The translations under genes were made by a program, and so were the position numbers. Source: Kaistella gelatinilytica (GTDB lineage Bacteria > Bacteroidota > Bacteroidia > Flavobacteriales > Weeksellaceae). Taken from it: a DNA stretch of 64,000 bases. Under the pieces are notes generated by a model, which saw nothing but the letters and a program-made list of their open reading frames with translations, made no database searches and was not told where the DNA came from. The stretch covers positions 278,864 through 342,863 of the forward strand of contig NZ_JADPVI010000004.1 in assembly GCF_015679325.1 (NCBI RefSeq), read 5' to 3'. Of this stretch, positions 17,971 to 27,318 are shown one piece after another (within the stretch, counting starts at the first letter, position 1; each line of letters starts with the position of its first letter).

Positions 17971-20900
17971 TTAACCCAATAGAGCGCATCACCCAAAAAC
18001 GTATCATCCAATTGTTCACCGATCAATTGGGCTACATCTACTATGGGAATTGGGAAGATCGTGCTACGAACAGCAATATAGAATCAACCTATCTCAAGAA
18101 GTTTTTGATAAAGAAAGGGTACGCAGATTCTTTGGTAGAAAAAGCCATCACTGAATTAACGCAGTTAGCCAGTTCCAATACCGGCAATTTATATGAGCGA
18201 AATCAAAAGATGTACAATCTTCTGCGTTATGGCGTGAAGGCGCGTCCGGAATTGGGAGAGCAGTTTGAAACTATTTTCCCGATTGATTGGAAGAATTGGG
18301 AAGAGAATGAATTTGGGATTGCGGAAGAAGTAACGCTTTATAATCACAAACACAATCGCCGTCCGGATCTGGTTCTGTACATCAACGGAATCGCTTTTGG
18401 CGTGCTCGAATTAAAAAGAGGAACCGTAGATATTGCGGAAAGTATTCGTCAGAATATTTCTAATCAACAGGAATTGTTTTCACAAAGATTTTTTACGACG
18501 GTTCAAATGATTTTGGCGGGAAACAATACCCAGGGTTTACGCTACGGCACAATCGAAACGCCCGAGAAATATTACCTTTCGTGGAAAGAAGATGAGCAGG
18601 ATAATGAAGAGTACAAACTCGATAAATACCTGAAAAAATTATGTGAGAAATCGCGCGTCATCGATTTGCTCTACAACGGAATTATATTTGACGCGGGTTG
18701 GAAGAAATTGCCACGTCCACATCAATATTTTGGTTTGAAGGCAGCGCAGGATTTTATAAAGCGCAGAGAAGGTGGAATTATCTGGCATACGCAAGGTTCG
18801 GGCAAATCTCTAATGATGGTGATGATTGGAAAGTGGATTTTAGAAAACATTCCGAATTCCCGAATTGTCATCTTAACCGACCGCACGGAATTAGACGATC
18901 AGATCGAGCGGGTTTTTAATGATGTTGGTGAAACAGATATTGCAAAAACAAAATCGGGAAAAGAATTGATGCATTATTTGCAGGCTTCTAAACCGCGATT
19001 AATCTGTTCTTTGATTCATAAATTTGGGAATAAAGACGAAGGCGATTTTGAAGTTTTCATTAGAGAATTAAAAGATAATCCACTCACCACACAAGGCGAA
19101 ATATTTGTTTTCGTAGATGAATGTCACCGGACGCAAAGTGGGAAGCTCAATGAAGCCATGAAAGCTATTTTGCATAATGCAGTTTTTATTGGTTTTACGG
19201 GAACGCCTTTATTGAAAGTCGATAAGAAAACAACGACGGACGTTTTCGGACGTTATATTCATACTTATAAATTTAATGAAGCAGTTCAGGATGGAGTTGT
19301 AAAAGATTTGATGTATGAAGGAAGACAGATCGAGCAAAAATTGACTTCACAGAAAAAAGTCGATCAATGGTTTGATGCCAAAACACAAGGGCTCAATGAT
19401 TTCCAGCGCAGTGCTTTGAAAAAGAAATGGGGAACCATGCAAAATGTGTTGAGTTCAAAAGGACGCATGGAGAAAATTGTAGCAGACATTGTCGTTGATT
19501 TCAGTACCAAAGCACGATTAGCCAATCAAAATGGAAATGCCATATTGGTGGCAGGAAGTATTTATGAAGCCGCGAAATATTACAGTCTTTTTCTGCAAAC
19601 CGAATTGAAAGGAAAGTGTGCATTGGTTACTTCGTACAATCCAAATGCAAGCGATATTTCTAAAGAAGACACTGGTGCAGAAACGGAAACTGATAAAGAA
19701 TTTATTTATAAAATTTACACTGAATTATTAGAAAACGTAAGTACAAAAGGCAATAAATCAAAAACCGAAACTTACGAATCTGATGTAAAAGAATTATTCC
19801 GAAAACAACCCGCCAAAATGAAATTGCTGATTGTAGTTTCTAAACTTTTGACTGGATTTGATGCGCCACCTTGCAGTTATATTTACATAGATAAAAAGAT
19901 GCAGGATCACACTTTATTTCAGGCGATTTGTCGGGTGAACAGATTGGATACGGATGACAAAGATTACGGCTATATCGTAGATTACATGGAATTATTTGGT
20001 AATGTAACCGATGCAATTGACGTTTATACTTCGGAGTTGGATAGTGAAGGTTTTACAAAAGAAGAGGTTTCTATTCAGTTGAAAGACCGGTTGAAAGTTG
20101 CGGCAGATCGGTTAGAAGTCGCTTTGGAAACTGTTGAAGCCTTGTGTGAAAATGTTCCCACTAAAAAAACAGATTTAGATTTCATTAAATATTTCTGTGG
20201 AAATACGGAAAACCCAAACGATTTGAAAGCAAATGAATATAAACGGATGGCTTTGTATAAAGCGATTGTCGAATATATTCGTGCTTTTGCCAATATGACG
20301 ACCGATTTTGAATTGGCTGGTTATCAGGAAAAGGAAATTAAATATTTTAAAGACCGTTTGGATTTCTATTTAAATGTTCGCGAAGTGATCAGAATTGCAA
20401 GTAATGAAATCATCGATTTGAAAGTATATGAAGCAGATATGCGTTTCTTATTAGATACTTATATCCGCGCTGAAGAGTCAGAAGTAATTTCTCCATTTGA
20501 GGATATTTCTTTATTAGATTTAATGGAAACGGATATGGATAAAGCGATTGACTCTTTGCCCAAATCTGTGAAAGGAAATAAAGAAGCTGTTGCGGAGGTT
20601 ATTGAAAATAATGTAAGAAGTAAAATTGTAGAAGATCATTTGCTGGATTCTAAATATTTTGATGAAATGTCGTTTCTTTTAGCAGAACTTATTGCGGCAA
20701 GAAAACGGGATTCCATTCTATATCAGGAATATTTATTGAAAATGGCGGAGTTAATTCGCATGGTCAATAAAGGTCAGAAAGACGATGTTCCAAAATCATT
20801 AAATACAAAAGGGAAAGTCGCTTTATATCATACTTTAGAAAATGAAGAATTGGCACTGGTTTGTGATCGCGAAGTTCAATATGCAAAACAGGAAGGTTTC

Positions 20901-21017
20901 AGAGATAATTTGATGAAGCAAAGAAAAGTTAAAAAAGCAATTAAAAAGGTTGTTAAAGATGATACTTTAGCAGAACAGGTTTATCAGATTATTGACCAGA
21001 ATAAAGAAGATTATTAA
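17967..21017 (+). CDS. hsdR: Type I restriction endonuclease subunit HsdR
   Basis: A 1016-residue restriction and translocation subunit. The N-terminal nuclease domain has the PD-(D/E)xK set RRPD (Asp134) and LELK (Glu148, Lys150). The superfamily 2 helicase motor follows with Walker A QGSGKS (276-281), DECH box (384-387), motif III GFTGTP (409-414) and a motif VI region QAICRVNR. A helical C-terminal domain binds the HsdM/HsdS core. It would cut unmethylated DNA after ATP-driven translocation. Its start overlaps the stop of the GHKL gene by four bases and a protease gene follows after one base. All motifs appear intact, so the enzyme is probably active. Confidence 0.96.
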   Translation: MINPIERITQKRIIQLFTDQLGYIYYGNWEDRATNSNIESTYLKKFLIKKGYADSLVEKAITELTQLASSNTGNLYERNQKMYNLLRYGVKARPELGEQFETIFPIDWKNWEENEFGIAEEVTLYNHKHNRRPDLVLYINGIAFGVLELKRGTVDIAESIRQNISNQQELFSQRFFTTVQMILAGNNTQGLRYGTIETPEKYYLSWKEDEQDNEEYKLDKYLKKLCEKSRVIDLLYNGIIFDAGWKKLPRPHQYFGLKAAQDFIKRREGGIIWHTQGSGKSLMMVMIGKWILENIPNSRIVILTDRTELDDQIERVFNDVGETDIAKTKSGKELMHYLQASKPRLICSLIHKFGNKDEGDFEVFIRELKDNPLTTQGEIFVFVDECHRTQSGKLNEAMKAILHNAVFIGFTGTPLLKVDKKTTTDVFGRYIHTYKFNEAVQDGVVKDLMYEGRQIEQKLTSQKKVDQWFDAKTQGLNDFQRSALKKKWGTMQNVLSSKGRMEKIVADIVVDFSTKARLANQNGNAILVAGSIYEAAKYYSLFLQTELKGKCALVTSYNPNASDISKEDTGAETETDKEFIYKIYTELLENVSTKGNKSKTETYESDVKELFRKQPAKMKLLIVVSKLLTGFDAPPCSYIYIDKKMQDHTLFQAICRVNRLDTDDKDYGYIVDYMELFGNVTDAIDVYTSELDSEGFTKEEVSIQLKDRLKVAADRLEVALETVEALCENVPTKKTDLDFIKYFCGNTENPNDLKANEYKRMALYKAIVEYIRAFANMTTDFELAGYQEKEIKYFKDRLDFYLNVREVIRIASNEIIDLKVYEADMRFLLDTYIRAEESEVISPFEDISLLDLMETDMDKAIDSLPKSVKGNKEAVAEVIENNVRSKIVEDHLLDSKYFDEMSFLLAELIAARKRDSILYQEYLLKMAELIRMVNKGQKDDVPKSLNTKGKVALYHTLENEELALVCDREVQYAKQEGFRDNLMKQRKVKKAIKKVVKDDTLAEQVYQIIDQNKEDY

Positions 21018-21018
21018 A

Positions 21019-21714
21019 ATGCGAACAGAGCATTTAGAAATTGGAGATTTGGAGGTTGAAGTAAAATTTAAACCTATCAAAAACCTGCACTTAAGTGTTC
21101 ATCCACCACATGGAAAAGTGACAGTTTCATCTCCGGAGTATTTTGATCTAGAGAAAGTTCGGGTTTATCTTACCACGAAAATAGGCTGGATCAAGCGCGA
21201 ACAAAAGAAAATCGCCAATCAGGAAAGAGAAGGTGAGAAATTGATGATTACGAGAGAAAGTCATTATTTTCTGGGGAAAAGATATTTGCTGAAAGTTACG
21301 GAAGCCAAAAGACCGTATATTGAAATTCATCATCATGTAATAGAACTTTTTTCTCCTGCGCATTACACCACTGTACAGAAACAAAAACAACTTGACAATT
21401 GGTACCGAAAAGAATTGAATACGGTTTTGGGAAAATTGTTAATGCACCATTTACCCATCATGAATCTGACCGTTGATACTTATAGTGTTCGAAAAATGAA
21501 AACCAAATGGGGGAGTTGTAACAATGAAAACAGAACGCTAAATTTTAATATTGAACTCATCAAAAAACCAATAGAATGTATCGACTACATCGTGGTGCAT
21601 GAATTGGTTCATATATTAGAAAGGAATCATAACAAGAATTTCATTATTCTTATGGATCGCTATTTACCGAATTGGCGAACTCAGAAAAAAATCTTAAATG
21701 ATTTACCTATTTAA
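21019..21714 (+). CDS. YgjP-type zinc metallopeptidase associated with type I RM (DUF45)
   Basis: A 231-residue protein of the YgjP/DUF45 family, related to SprT/WLM-type metallopeptidases. It has the family signature TKWGSC (162-167) and the zinc motif HELVH (194-198) followed by the downstream ERNH. I chose ATG 21019, one base after the hsdR stop; the longer in-frame start lies inside hsdR. Genes of this family very often follow hsdR in bacteria, and a role in turnover or control of the restriction enzyme has been suggested by this linkage, though the substrate is unknown. The shared island promoter motif begins 7 bases after its stop. Confidence 0.88.
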   Translation: MRTEHLEIGDLEVEVKFKPIKNLHLSVHPPHGKVTVSSPEYFDLEKVRVYLTTKIGWIKREQKKIANQEREGEKLMITRESHYFLGKRYLLKVTEAKRPYIEIHHHVIELFSPAHYTTVQKQKQLDNWYRKELNTVLGKLLMHHLPIMNLTVDTYSVRKMKTKWGSCNNENRTLNFNIELIKKPIECIDYIVVHELVHILERNHNKNFIILMDRYLPNWRTQKKILNDLPI

Positions 21715-21720
21715 GTAAAC

Positions 21721-21756
21721 TACGCCACATTTCGGCGCAGTGATTTTCCATCTTTG
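21721..21756 (+). promoter_or_regulatory. Shared island promoter/operator before the AAA+ gene
   Basis: ACGCCACATTTCGGCG (21722-21737), an inverted repeat CGCC-N7-GGCG, then 11 bases, then the -7 box CATCTTTG (21749-21756). It agrees at 14 of 16 positions with the element at 8513-8528. Confidence 0.6.
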
Positions 21757-21775
21757 TAAAAATAAATAACAAAGC

Positions 21776-23257
21776 ATGGAAACAAAAATCACTTTCAACG
21801 TTTTAGAATGTATCGAAACCATTCACAAATTTTCTAAAGATTCCCATCTTCGTGAACCATTTTTCGAGTCGATTGAAAAAGAATTGGCGTCGCTTTGTCC
21901 GTATTTACAACTGAATAAAATAGAAGTTGTTTTATTTGCAAATGCGTTTGTTTATTGGTTTGAGGAAGCTTCCTTTACAAAAGTATTTCAGTATTTCGGA
22001 ATGACCAGCTTTCAAGTGCTCAAATATCGGGAAGCCATCGAAGTTTTGTATCAACGAAATCTTTTGATGAATAAAGAAAGCCGGAAAAGACAAATTTCTA
22101 CCTATGAATTGTCGCAATCCGTAATCAACACCATTTCCAAAAATGAGCCTTTACAAATCTTTCAGAATAAAAACACTTCCAAAGAGAAAAATTTTGTTGA
22201 TTTGCTCGAAGAATTTGATGGAATGAGCGATCAGTTGGATTCAAATATGATTCATCAATATGATTTTACGGATTATATAGGAACCCTTTGTGAAGAAAAT
22301 TTGCACATGCCTATCTTTCGGGAAATTAAAAATTACAAGCTCGATCTTTTTGAAACCTTCTTCTTTTTAGATGCAATTTGGGATACCATTAGTTGTGGTG
22401 ATAATGATTTTAATACCAATATTCAATCTACTGTTAACGATTATTTTAAACAAAAAAGCCAAGCTTTATACAATATTAAAAAATTGGTAAACAAAGAAAC
22501 GAAATTGAGCAAGTTGGGTTTAATCGAAATATCCAATCAAAGTTTCGCCAACAAACCACACGCAAAACTCACTAAGAAAGTAATAGATTTCCTTCGAGAT
22601 CATCAAGATTTATTAATTGATGACGTTTCAAATGAAAATTCAAAATTGATTCTGGCTAAAAATATTCAGCAGAAAAAACTCTTTTTTAATAAAGATGAGA
22701 GTACGCAATTAAATCAAATTTCCGCTATTTTGGAAGATCAGAAGTTCAAAGAAATGCAAATTCGATTAAAAGAAAGAGCAATGCCAATTGGGATTACAGC
22801 CATTCTTCACGGCGTTCCTGGAACGGGAAAAACAGAAAGTGTATATCAATTAGCAAAAAATTCTGGACGAAATATTTTTAAAGTAGATATTTCCGAAACT
22901 AAAAGCATGTGGTTTGGCGAAAGTCAGAAATTGGTGAAAAAGATTTTCACGCAATATGAAGACATGAAAAAAACAGAAAAATTGTGTCCCATTTTGCTAT
23001 TCAATGAAGCAGATGCCATTATTGGCAAACGAAAATCTGCCGGAAGTAGCACTATTGCAGATACTGAAAATGCCATTCAAAATATCATTTTAGAGGAAAT
23101 GGAAAAGTTTGATGGAATTCTTTTCGCAACAACAAATTTGGTAGAAAATATGGATGGCGCTTTTGAACGTCGCTTTTTATTTAAAGTCAAATTCGAGCAA
23201 CCATCCACAGAAAATTCTGCAAAAATATGGCGAGAGAAATTTCCTCATTTATCTTAA
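21776..23257 (+). CDS. AAA+ ATPase, C-terminal lid cut off by an in-frame stop
   Basis: A 493-residue protein with an unrecognised helical N-terminal half and a AAA+ ATPase module from about residue 320. Walker A is GVPGTGKT (346-353), the Walker B equivalent is LLFNEAD (Asn in place of the usual first Asp), followed by GKRKSAGSS, sensor 1 ATTN and an arginine-finger-like ERRF. The frame ends at TAA 23255-23257 just after the ATPase core, yet the next 60 codons in the same frame encode the missing AAA+ lid (see next entry). The protein as read would lack sensor 2. It has its own shared-type promoter and is separated from the restriction operon. It may act on nucleic acids or remodel a partner; its role is unknown. 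Confidence 0.75.
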   Translation: METKITFNVLECIETIHKFSKDSHLREPFFESIEKELASLCPYLQLNKIEVVLFANAFVYWFEEASFTKVFQYFGMTSFQVLKYREAIEVLYQRNLLMNKESRKRQISTYELSQSVINTISKNEPLQIFQNKNTSKEKNFVDLLEEFDGMSDQLDSNMIHQYDFTDYIGTLCEENLHMPIFREIKNYKLDLFETFFFLDAIWDTISCGDNDFNTNIQSTVNDYFKQKSQALYNIKKLVNKETKLSKLGLIEISNQSFANKPHAKLTKKVIDFLRDHQDLLIDDVSNENSKLILAKNIQQKKLFFNKDESTQLNQISAILEDQKFKEMQIRLKERAMPIGITAILHGVPGTGKTESVYQLAKNSGRNIFKVDISETKSMWFGESQKLVKKIFTQYEDMKKTEKLCPILLFNEADAIIGKRKSAGSSTIADTENAIQNIILEEMEKFDGILFATTNLVENMDGAFERRFLFKVKFEQPSTENSAKIWREKFPHLS

Positions 23258-23437
23258 AAAGAGAGCGAAACATTAGCAGAAAGTTTTAATTTTTCTGGTG
23301 GAGAAATGGAAAACATTGCCCGAAAATGTGCGATGCAAGAAATTCTATCGGGTGAAAAACTTCATTTTGAAGAAATTATAAACCTTTGTAAAAATGAAAA
23401 GTGGAGTGGTGAAGTGAGAGGTAGAATTGGATTTTAA
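23258..23437 (+). pseudogene. Detached C-terminal lid of the AAA+ ATPase (read-through segment)
   Basis: Directly after the TAA at 23255-23257 the same frame stays open for 59 codons to TAA 23435-23437. It reads like a AAA+ lid: FNFSGGEMENIARKCAMQEI contains the sensor 2-type Gly-Gly-Glu...Asn...Arg pattern. A single base change (GAA, CAA or AAA to TAA) would explain it, giving an original protein of 553 residues. It could be a true nonsense mutation, a sequence error or a read-through stop. Confidence 0.7.
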
Positions 23438-23558
23438 ATTTTGATCAAAATAGATGATTTAAAGAATTTAGTTATGATACTTTTAGTTGCAAAATTTTCT
23501 ATCTTTAATTAAAACTTAAAAAGAATAATAAAAACTGATTTTTAAAATTGTGTAAATT

Positions 23559-24248
23559 ATGATTAATTTAAATTCGCAAATTGCAAAATTAATTGACATC
23601 GAAAAAGAAATATGCACATTTCCTAATACAATGGTAGATGGAGCGATTAATAATGAAGTATTTTTGAATAGCAAATATAAAATCGCATGGTTTTTAAAAG
23701 AATCTTATTCTGAGGATGATGGATCTCAATACTATCGTGATTTATTTACCGCCGAAAATTTATATGAAGATTTTTTTAAAAATGTTGCAACTCCAACTTG
23801 GCATCCAATTATTTATATTTCTTATGCAATATTAAACAATTTTCAAAAATGGAATGATTTACCAGATATTAAGGAATTTCCGCAGATGGCTGAAGTTATA
23901 CATAATATCGCAATATTAAATGCAAATAAGGAATACTCTAAAACTGGCACTTTTACAACAGATGATAATTTGAAAAAAGGTTTTGAGAAATTTAAATCAA
24001 TCATTTTAAGACAGATAAATATACTAAATCCTGATATTTTAATTTTTGGAAATACTTTTCATTTGTATAAAGAAATTTTTGTAACAGATGAAGATAAAAT
24101 AGAAGAGCTTTCTACTAATGGTTTACTTCATACGTATTATAAAAATGGAAAAATCTATTTAGATGCTTATCATCCTGCGAGTAGAAAAAAAGATTATGTA
24201 AATTCAATAATTATCGCTGTAGAAAAACTTCAGAATAAAATAAGATAA
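23559..24248 (+). CDS. Possible uracil-DNA-glycosylase-fold protein (229 aa)
   Basis: A 229-residue soluble protein that I do not firmly recognise. Several features suggest the uracil-DNA glycosylase superfamily fold: an early strand YKIAWFLKESY, a middle helix region, the strand-turn DILIFGNTF (near 157) and a C-terminal DAYHPASR loop (near 203-210) like the HPS-type leucine loop of UDG relatives. The classical water-activating motif is not evident, so it may bind bases or nucleotides without cleavage. It overlaps the next gene by one base and both are AT-rich. They probably form a two-gene unit in the island; function beyond the possible fold is unknown. Confidence 0.6.
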   Translation: MINLNSQIAKLIDIEKEICTFPNTMVDGAINNEVFLNSKYKIAWFLKESYSEDDGSQYYRDLFTAENLYEDFFKNVATPTWHPIIYISYAILNNFQKWNDLPDIKEFPQMAEVIHNIAILNANKEYSKTGTFTTDDNLKKGFEKFKSIILRQINILNPDILIFGNTFHLYKEIFVTDEDKIEELSTNGLLHTYYKNGKIYLDAYHPASRKKDYVNSIIIAVEKLQNKIR

Positions 24249-24697
24249 TGAGAACAATTGATATCATAGCTCAGCTAAAACAAAACATTCTTAAAATTCA
24301 GAATTCGGTTTCATTGGATGATGTAAAGGAACTCGAATTTTACGATTTTCAAATCATTAATACCATTTTTTATTATGGGTTGGAAAATAAATATTCAACC
24401 GACGGTTTTCCCGACAGATATAGTAAACTCATTAAAAAAGAAGATGAAGATTTTGAGGACTTTCTAAATTATGATGTTAAATCCTATTATGTTTATAAAA
24501 TCGCTTTGCAATACGATGATGTTTTCCAAATGGTGAAAATCTATTTTAATGATTCCGATATTGATTACAAGGATGAAAAATGTAAGGAAGACTTATTAAT
24601 TAGCATTAAAATTCTGGAAAGTGAAGGTATTAATTTAATTTTTAATCCAGAAAGTTTTGGAACTATTCCACTATTTAGACCGAAACTTCCTCGTTGA
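24248..24697 (+). CDS. Hypothetical protein (149 aa) coupled to the preceding gene
   Basis: I do not recognise this 149-residue acidic protein. It has no signal peptide, membrane helix or known motif; it is predicted mostly helical with aromatic clusters such as YDVKSYYVYKIALQYDD. Its ATG overlaps the TAA of the gene before it (TAATG), which gives translational coupling and suggests the two products work together. The next feature is the shared operator-like promoter of the second WYL gene, 24 bases after its stop. Confidence 0.65.
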   Translation: MRTIDIIAQLKQNILKIQNSVSLDDVKELEFYDFQIINTIFYYGLENKYSTDGFPDRYSKLIKKEDEDFEDFLNYDVKSYYVYKIALQYDDVFQMVKIYFNDSDIDYKDEKCKEDLLISIKILESEGINLIFNPESFGTIPLFRPKLPR

Positions 24698-24721
24698 ACA
24701 ATTTAAATTCTATTTTATTTA

Positions 24722-24757
24722 AACGCCGTATGTTGTCGTTCTTCTTTATTATCTTTA
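24722..24757 (+). promoter_or_regulatory. Shared island promoter/operator before the second WYL gene
   Basis: ACGCCGTATGTTGTCG (24723-24738), then 11 bases, then the -7 box TATCTTTA (24750-24757). The right arm is degenerate (GTCG for GGCG), but spacing and -7 box equal those at 8512-8547, which suggests autoregulation. Confidence 0.5.
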
Positions 24758-24775
24758 CCTGATAAGATAGACAAA

Positions 24776-25696
24776 ATGGCAAAAAAAGAACAAATGCTTC
24801 GCTTAAAATTTATTGAAGAATTTTTGCGTAGAAGAAAAGAGAAAGGTGCATCTTTCGAAGAAATCAACGATTATCTTGAAAGTAAATATCAAGATAAAGG
24901 ATTGAAACTTGACAGTTTAAAATTTACAAAACGTACTTTTCTTCGCGATAAAGAAGCTATTTTTGAAGTCTTTGGCGTCCTTATTATTTACAAAAGATCA
25001 ACTAACTCTTATGTCATTGATGCTGATGAAATAGACGAATATCACGAAGATGTTTTTGATAATTTGTTACTCGTTGAAGCATACAGAGAAGTGAAGGGCA
25101 AGAAAAATGTGATGCTTTTTGAGCAACGAAAATCTCGTGGTTTACATTGGTTAAACGGTTTAGTTCATGCAATTACCCATCAACAAATCATTAGTTTAAA
25201 CTATACCAAATTCTGGGAAGGCGTTTCTCACAAAAAAACTTTGGAACCTTATGCGTTGAAGGAATTTAGAAATCGGTGGTATTTGCTGGCAAATGAAAAA
25301 GATAGCAAAGATTTTTTCCTGAAAACTTTTGGTTTGGATCGAATTTCAGATTTAGACATTTCTAAATCTAGCTTTAAACCTGAAAAAATTGATATTGAAA
25401 ACTATTTTAAAAACTCTTTCGGGATTATTTATGGCGAAAATGAAGAGGTAGAAGAAATCGTTTTATCATTTGATGCAGAACAAGGGCAATACATAAAAAC
25501 GCTTCCAATGCATCATTCCCAAAAGGTTTTAATTGATAATGATAAGGAATACAGAATTCAATTGACCCTATTTCCGACTTACGATTTTGAACGCGAAGTA
25601 CTTTCACATGGTGAAAGAGTGAAAATTATTTCACCTAAAAGTTTTAGAGAACATTTGCAAAATGAAGTGAAAAATATGGTAAAGAATTATAAATAG
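24776..25696 (+). CDS. WYL-domain transcriptional regulator (island right side)
   Basis: A 306-residue paralogue of the WYL protein at 6464-7384, of exactly the same length and colinear along its length (MAKKEQMLRL at the start, KRTF.RDKEAIFEVFG in the DNA-binding half, FRNRWYLLANE in the WYL core, PMHHSQKVLIDN near the C-terminus). The domain order is winged-helix DNA binding, WYL, then WCX-like extension. It has the shared operator-like promoter, so it may control itself and the other three units. Two related regulators could bind the same sites or form heterodimers. Its ligand is unknown. Confidence 0.87.
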   Translation: MAKKEQMLRLKFIEEFLRRRKEKGASFEEINDYLESKYQDKGLKLDSLKFTKRTFLRDKEAIFEVFGVLIIYKRSTNSYVIDADEIDEYHEDVFDNLLLVEAYREVKGKKNVMLFEQRKSRGLHWLNGLVHAITHQQIISLNYTKFWEGVSHKKTLEPYALKEFRNRWYLLANEKDSKDFFLKTFGLDRISDLDISKSSFKPEKIDIENYFKNSFGIIYGENEEVEEIVLSFDAEQGQYIKTLPMHHSQKVLIDNDKEYRIQLTLFPTYDFEREVLSHGERVKIISPKSFREHLQNEVKNMVKNYK

Positions 25697-25791
25697 AGAT
25701 AATATGAAATCGTTATTTATGGAATTACAAGCAATAAATGCCATTTAATATGGTCGATACCATTTGACCTTAAAAAAATATATAAATACAA

Positions 25792-27284
25792 ATGAAATCA
25801 ATTTCCAAATCCCGTTTTGTTTCTGGAGTTCAATGTTCCAAAAAAATTTATTTCGAATATTTTAGAAAAGATTTAAAACTTCCTGTAAGTGAAGCAACAC
25901 AACAGATTTTTGATTTAGGACATACCGTTGGAGCATTGGCGCAAAAGAGTTTCCCGAATGGAGAAGATGCAACGCCAACAGATTTTTCAGATTTTTCAAT
26001 TCTATTGAGCAAACGAAAAAATGGATTGCAGAAAAAAAGAAAACAATCTACGAAGCAACATTTGCAACAGAAAACACTTTGGTAATGCTCGATATTTTGC
26101 ACCGAAAAGATGATGAAATTTGGGCTATCGAAGTTAAAAGCAGCACATCAGTAAAAGAGTATCATTATACAGATTCGGCGTTTCAATATTATGTAATGTC
26201 AAAATCTGGATGCGTTCCAGATCGATTTTTCTTAATGCATATCAATAATCAATATGTTAAAAATGGAGAAATAACTTCCGAATTATTTCATTTAGAAGAC
26301 ATTACAAAAGACATCATTGAAATGCAATCTTGGGTTGAGGAAAATTTTGAAAGTTTATTGAAGGTTTTGGAAATTGCAGAAGAACCAGTTGTAGAAATTG
26401 GCGGTCATTGCAGCAACCCATTTGAATGTGAATTTACCCATCATTGTTGGAAGCATGTTCCTGAAAATTCAGTTTTTGAAATGACGAGAGCAGGAAAAAA
26501 ATCTTGGCAATTGTATGAGGAGGGAGTTTTGAAATTGGAAGATATTCCAGAAGATTATCATCTTACTTTTTCTCAGCAATTGCAGGTGAATGGAATTAAA
26601 AATAATGAATCTTATAAAGATTTACAAGCCATTCGAGATTTCTTACATACGTGGGAATATCCGCTACAATTTTTCGATTTTGAAACCATTTTTGCAGCAA
26701 TTCCAGTTTTAGATGGAACAAGACCATATCAACAAGTTCCTTTCCAATATTCTTTGCATATTCTAAATGCCGAAAATAATATTTCTCATAAAGAATTTCT
26801 TGCCGATCCAAGAGATTTTATCAATTCAGAAATGGATCCGAGAAAAAAAATGATTGAGCAAATGAAATTGGATTTTTTGGATTGTGGAAGTATTGTTACT
26901 TATAATAAGAGTTTTGAAGTCTCCCGTTTAAAAGAATTAGCCAAAGATTTTCCAGAAGATGCTGAATTTCTCTTTGGTTTAATTTCAAGAATTGTAGATT
27001 TATTAGTCGTTTTCAATAAACGTTGGTATTATTTGCCTGAAATGGGAAATTCCGCTTCCATTAAATCTGTACTTCCCGCAATTGCCCCAGAATTTTCTTA
27101 TGATGATCTGGAAATTGGCGATGGTGGAAGTGCAAGTACATTATTTCACGCAAGTATCTTTGATGAAAGTCAAAACACAGAAGAATTAAGACAAAATTTA
27201 TTGAAATATTGTGAACGAGATACCTACGGAATGGTTGTGATTTATCAAGTTTTAAAAAAAGAGATGGGTAAATTTTTCATTTAA
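25792..27284 (+). pseudogene. DUF2779-family protein gene with a -1 frameshift
   Basis: The first part (25792 to about 25996) encodes the typical DUF2779 N-terminus: ISKSRFVSGVQCSKKIYFEYF, then FDLGHTVGALAQKSFPNGED (each under 21 residues apart from the join). The frame is lost near the T5 run at 25992-25996; adding one T restores a continuous protein that runs through SIEQTKKWIAEKKK into the frame ending at 27284. That second part has a PD-(D/E)xK-like IEVKSS, a Cys-rich segment (HCSNPFECEFTHHC) and an RNase H/exonuclease-like block FFDFETIFAAIPV with later YCERDTYGM. About 497 residues in total when repaired. DUF2779 proteins are probable nucleases. Either a real recent lesion or a homopolymer sequencing error. 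Confidence 0.8.
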
Positions 27285-27318
27285 AAGTTTCCGATATTTA
27301 CATTGTATATTATAAATT

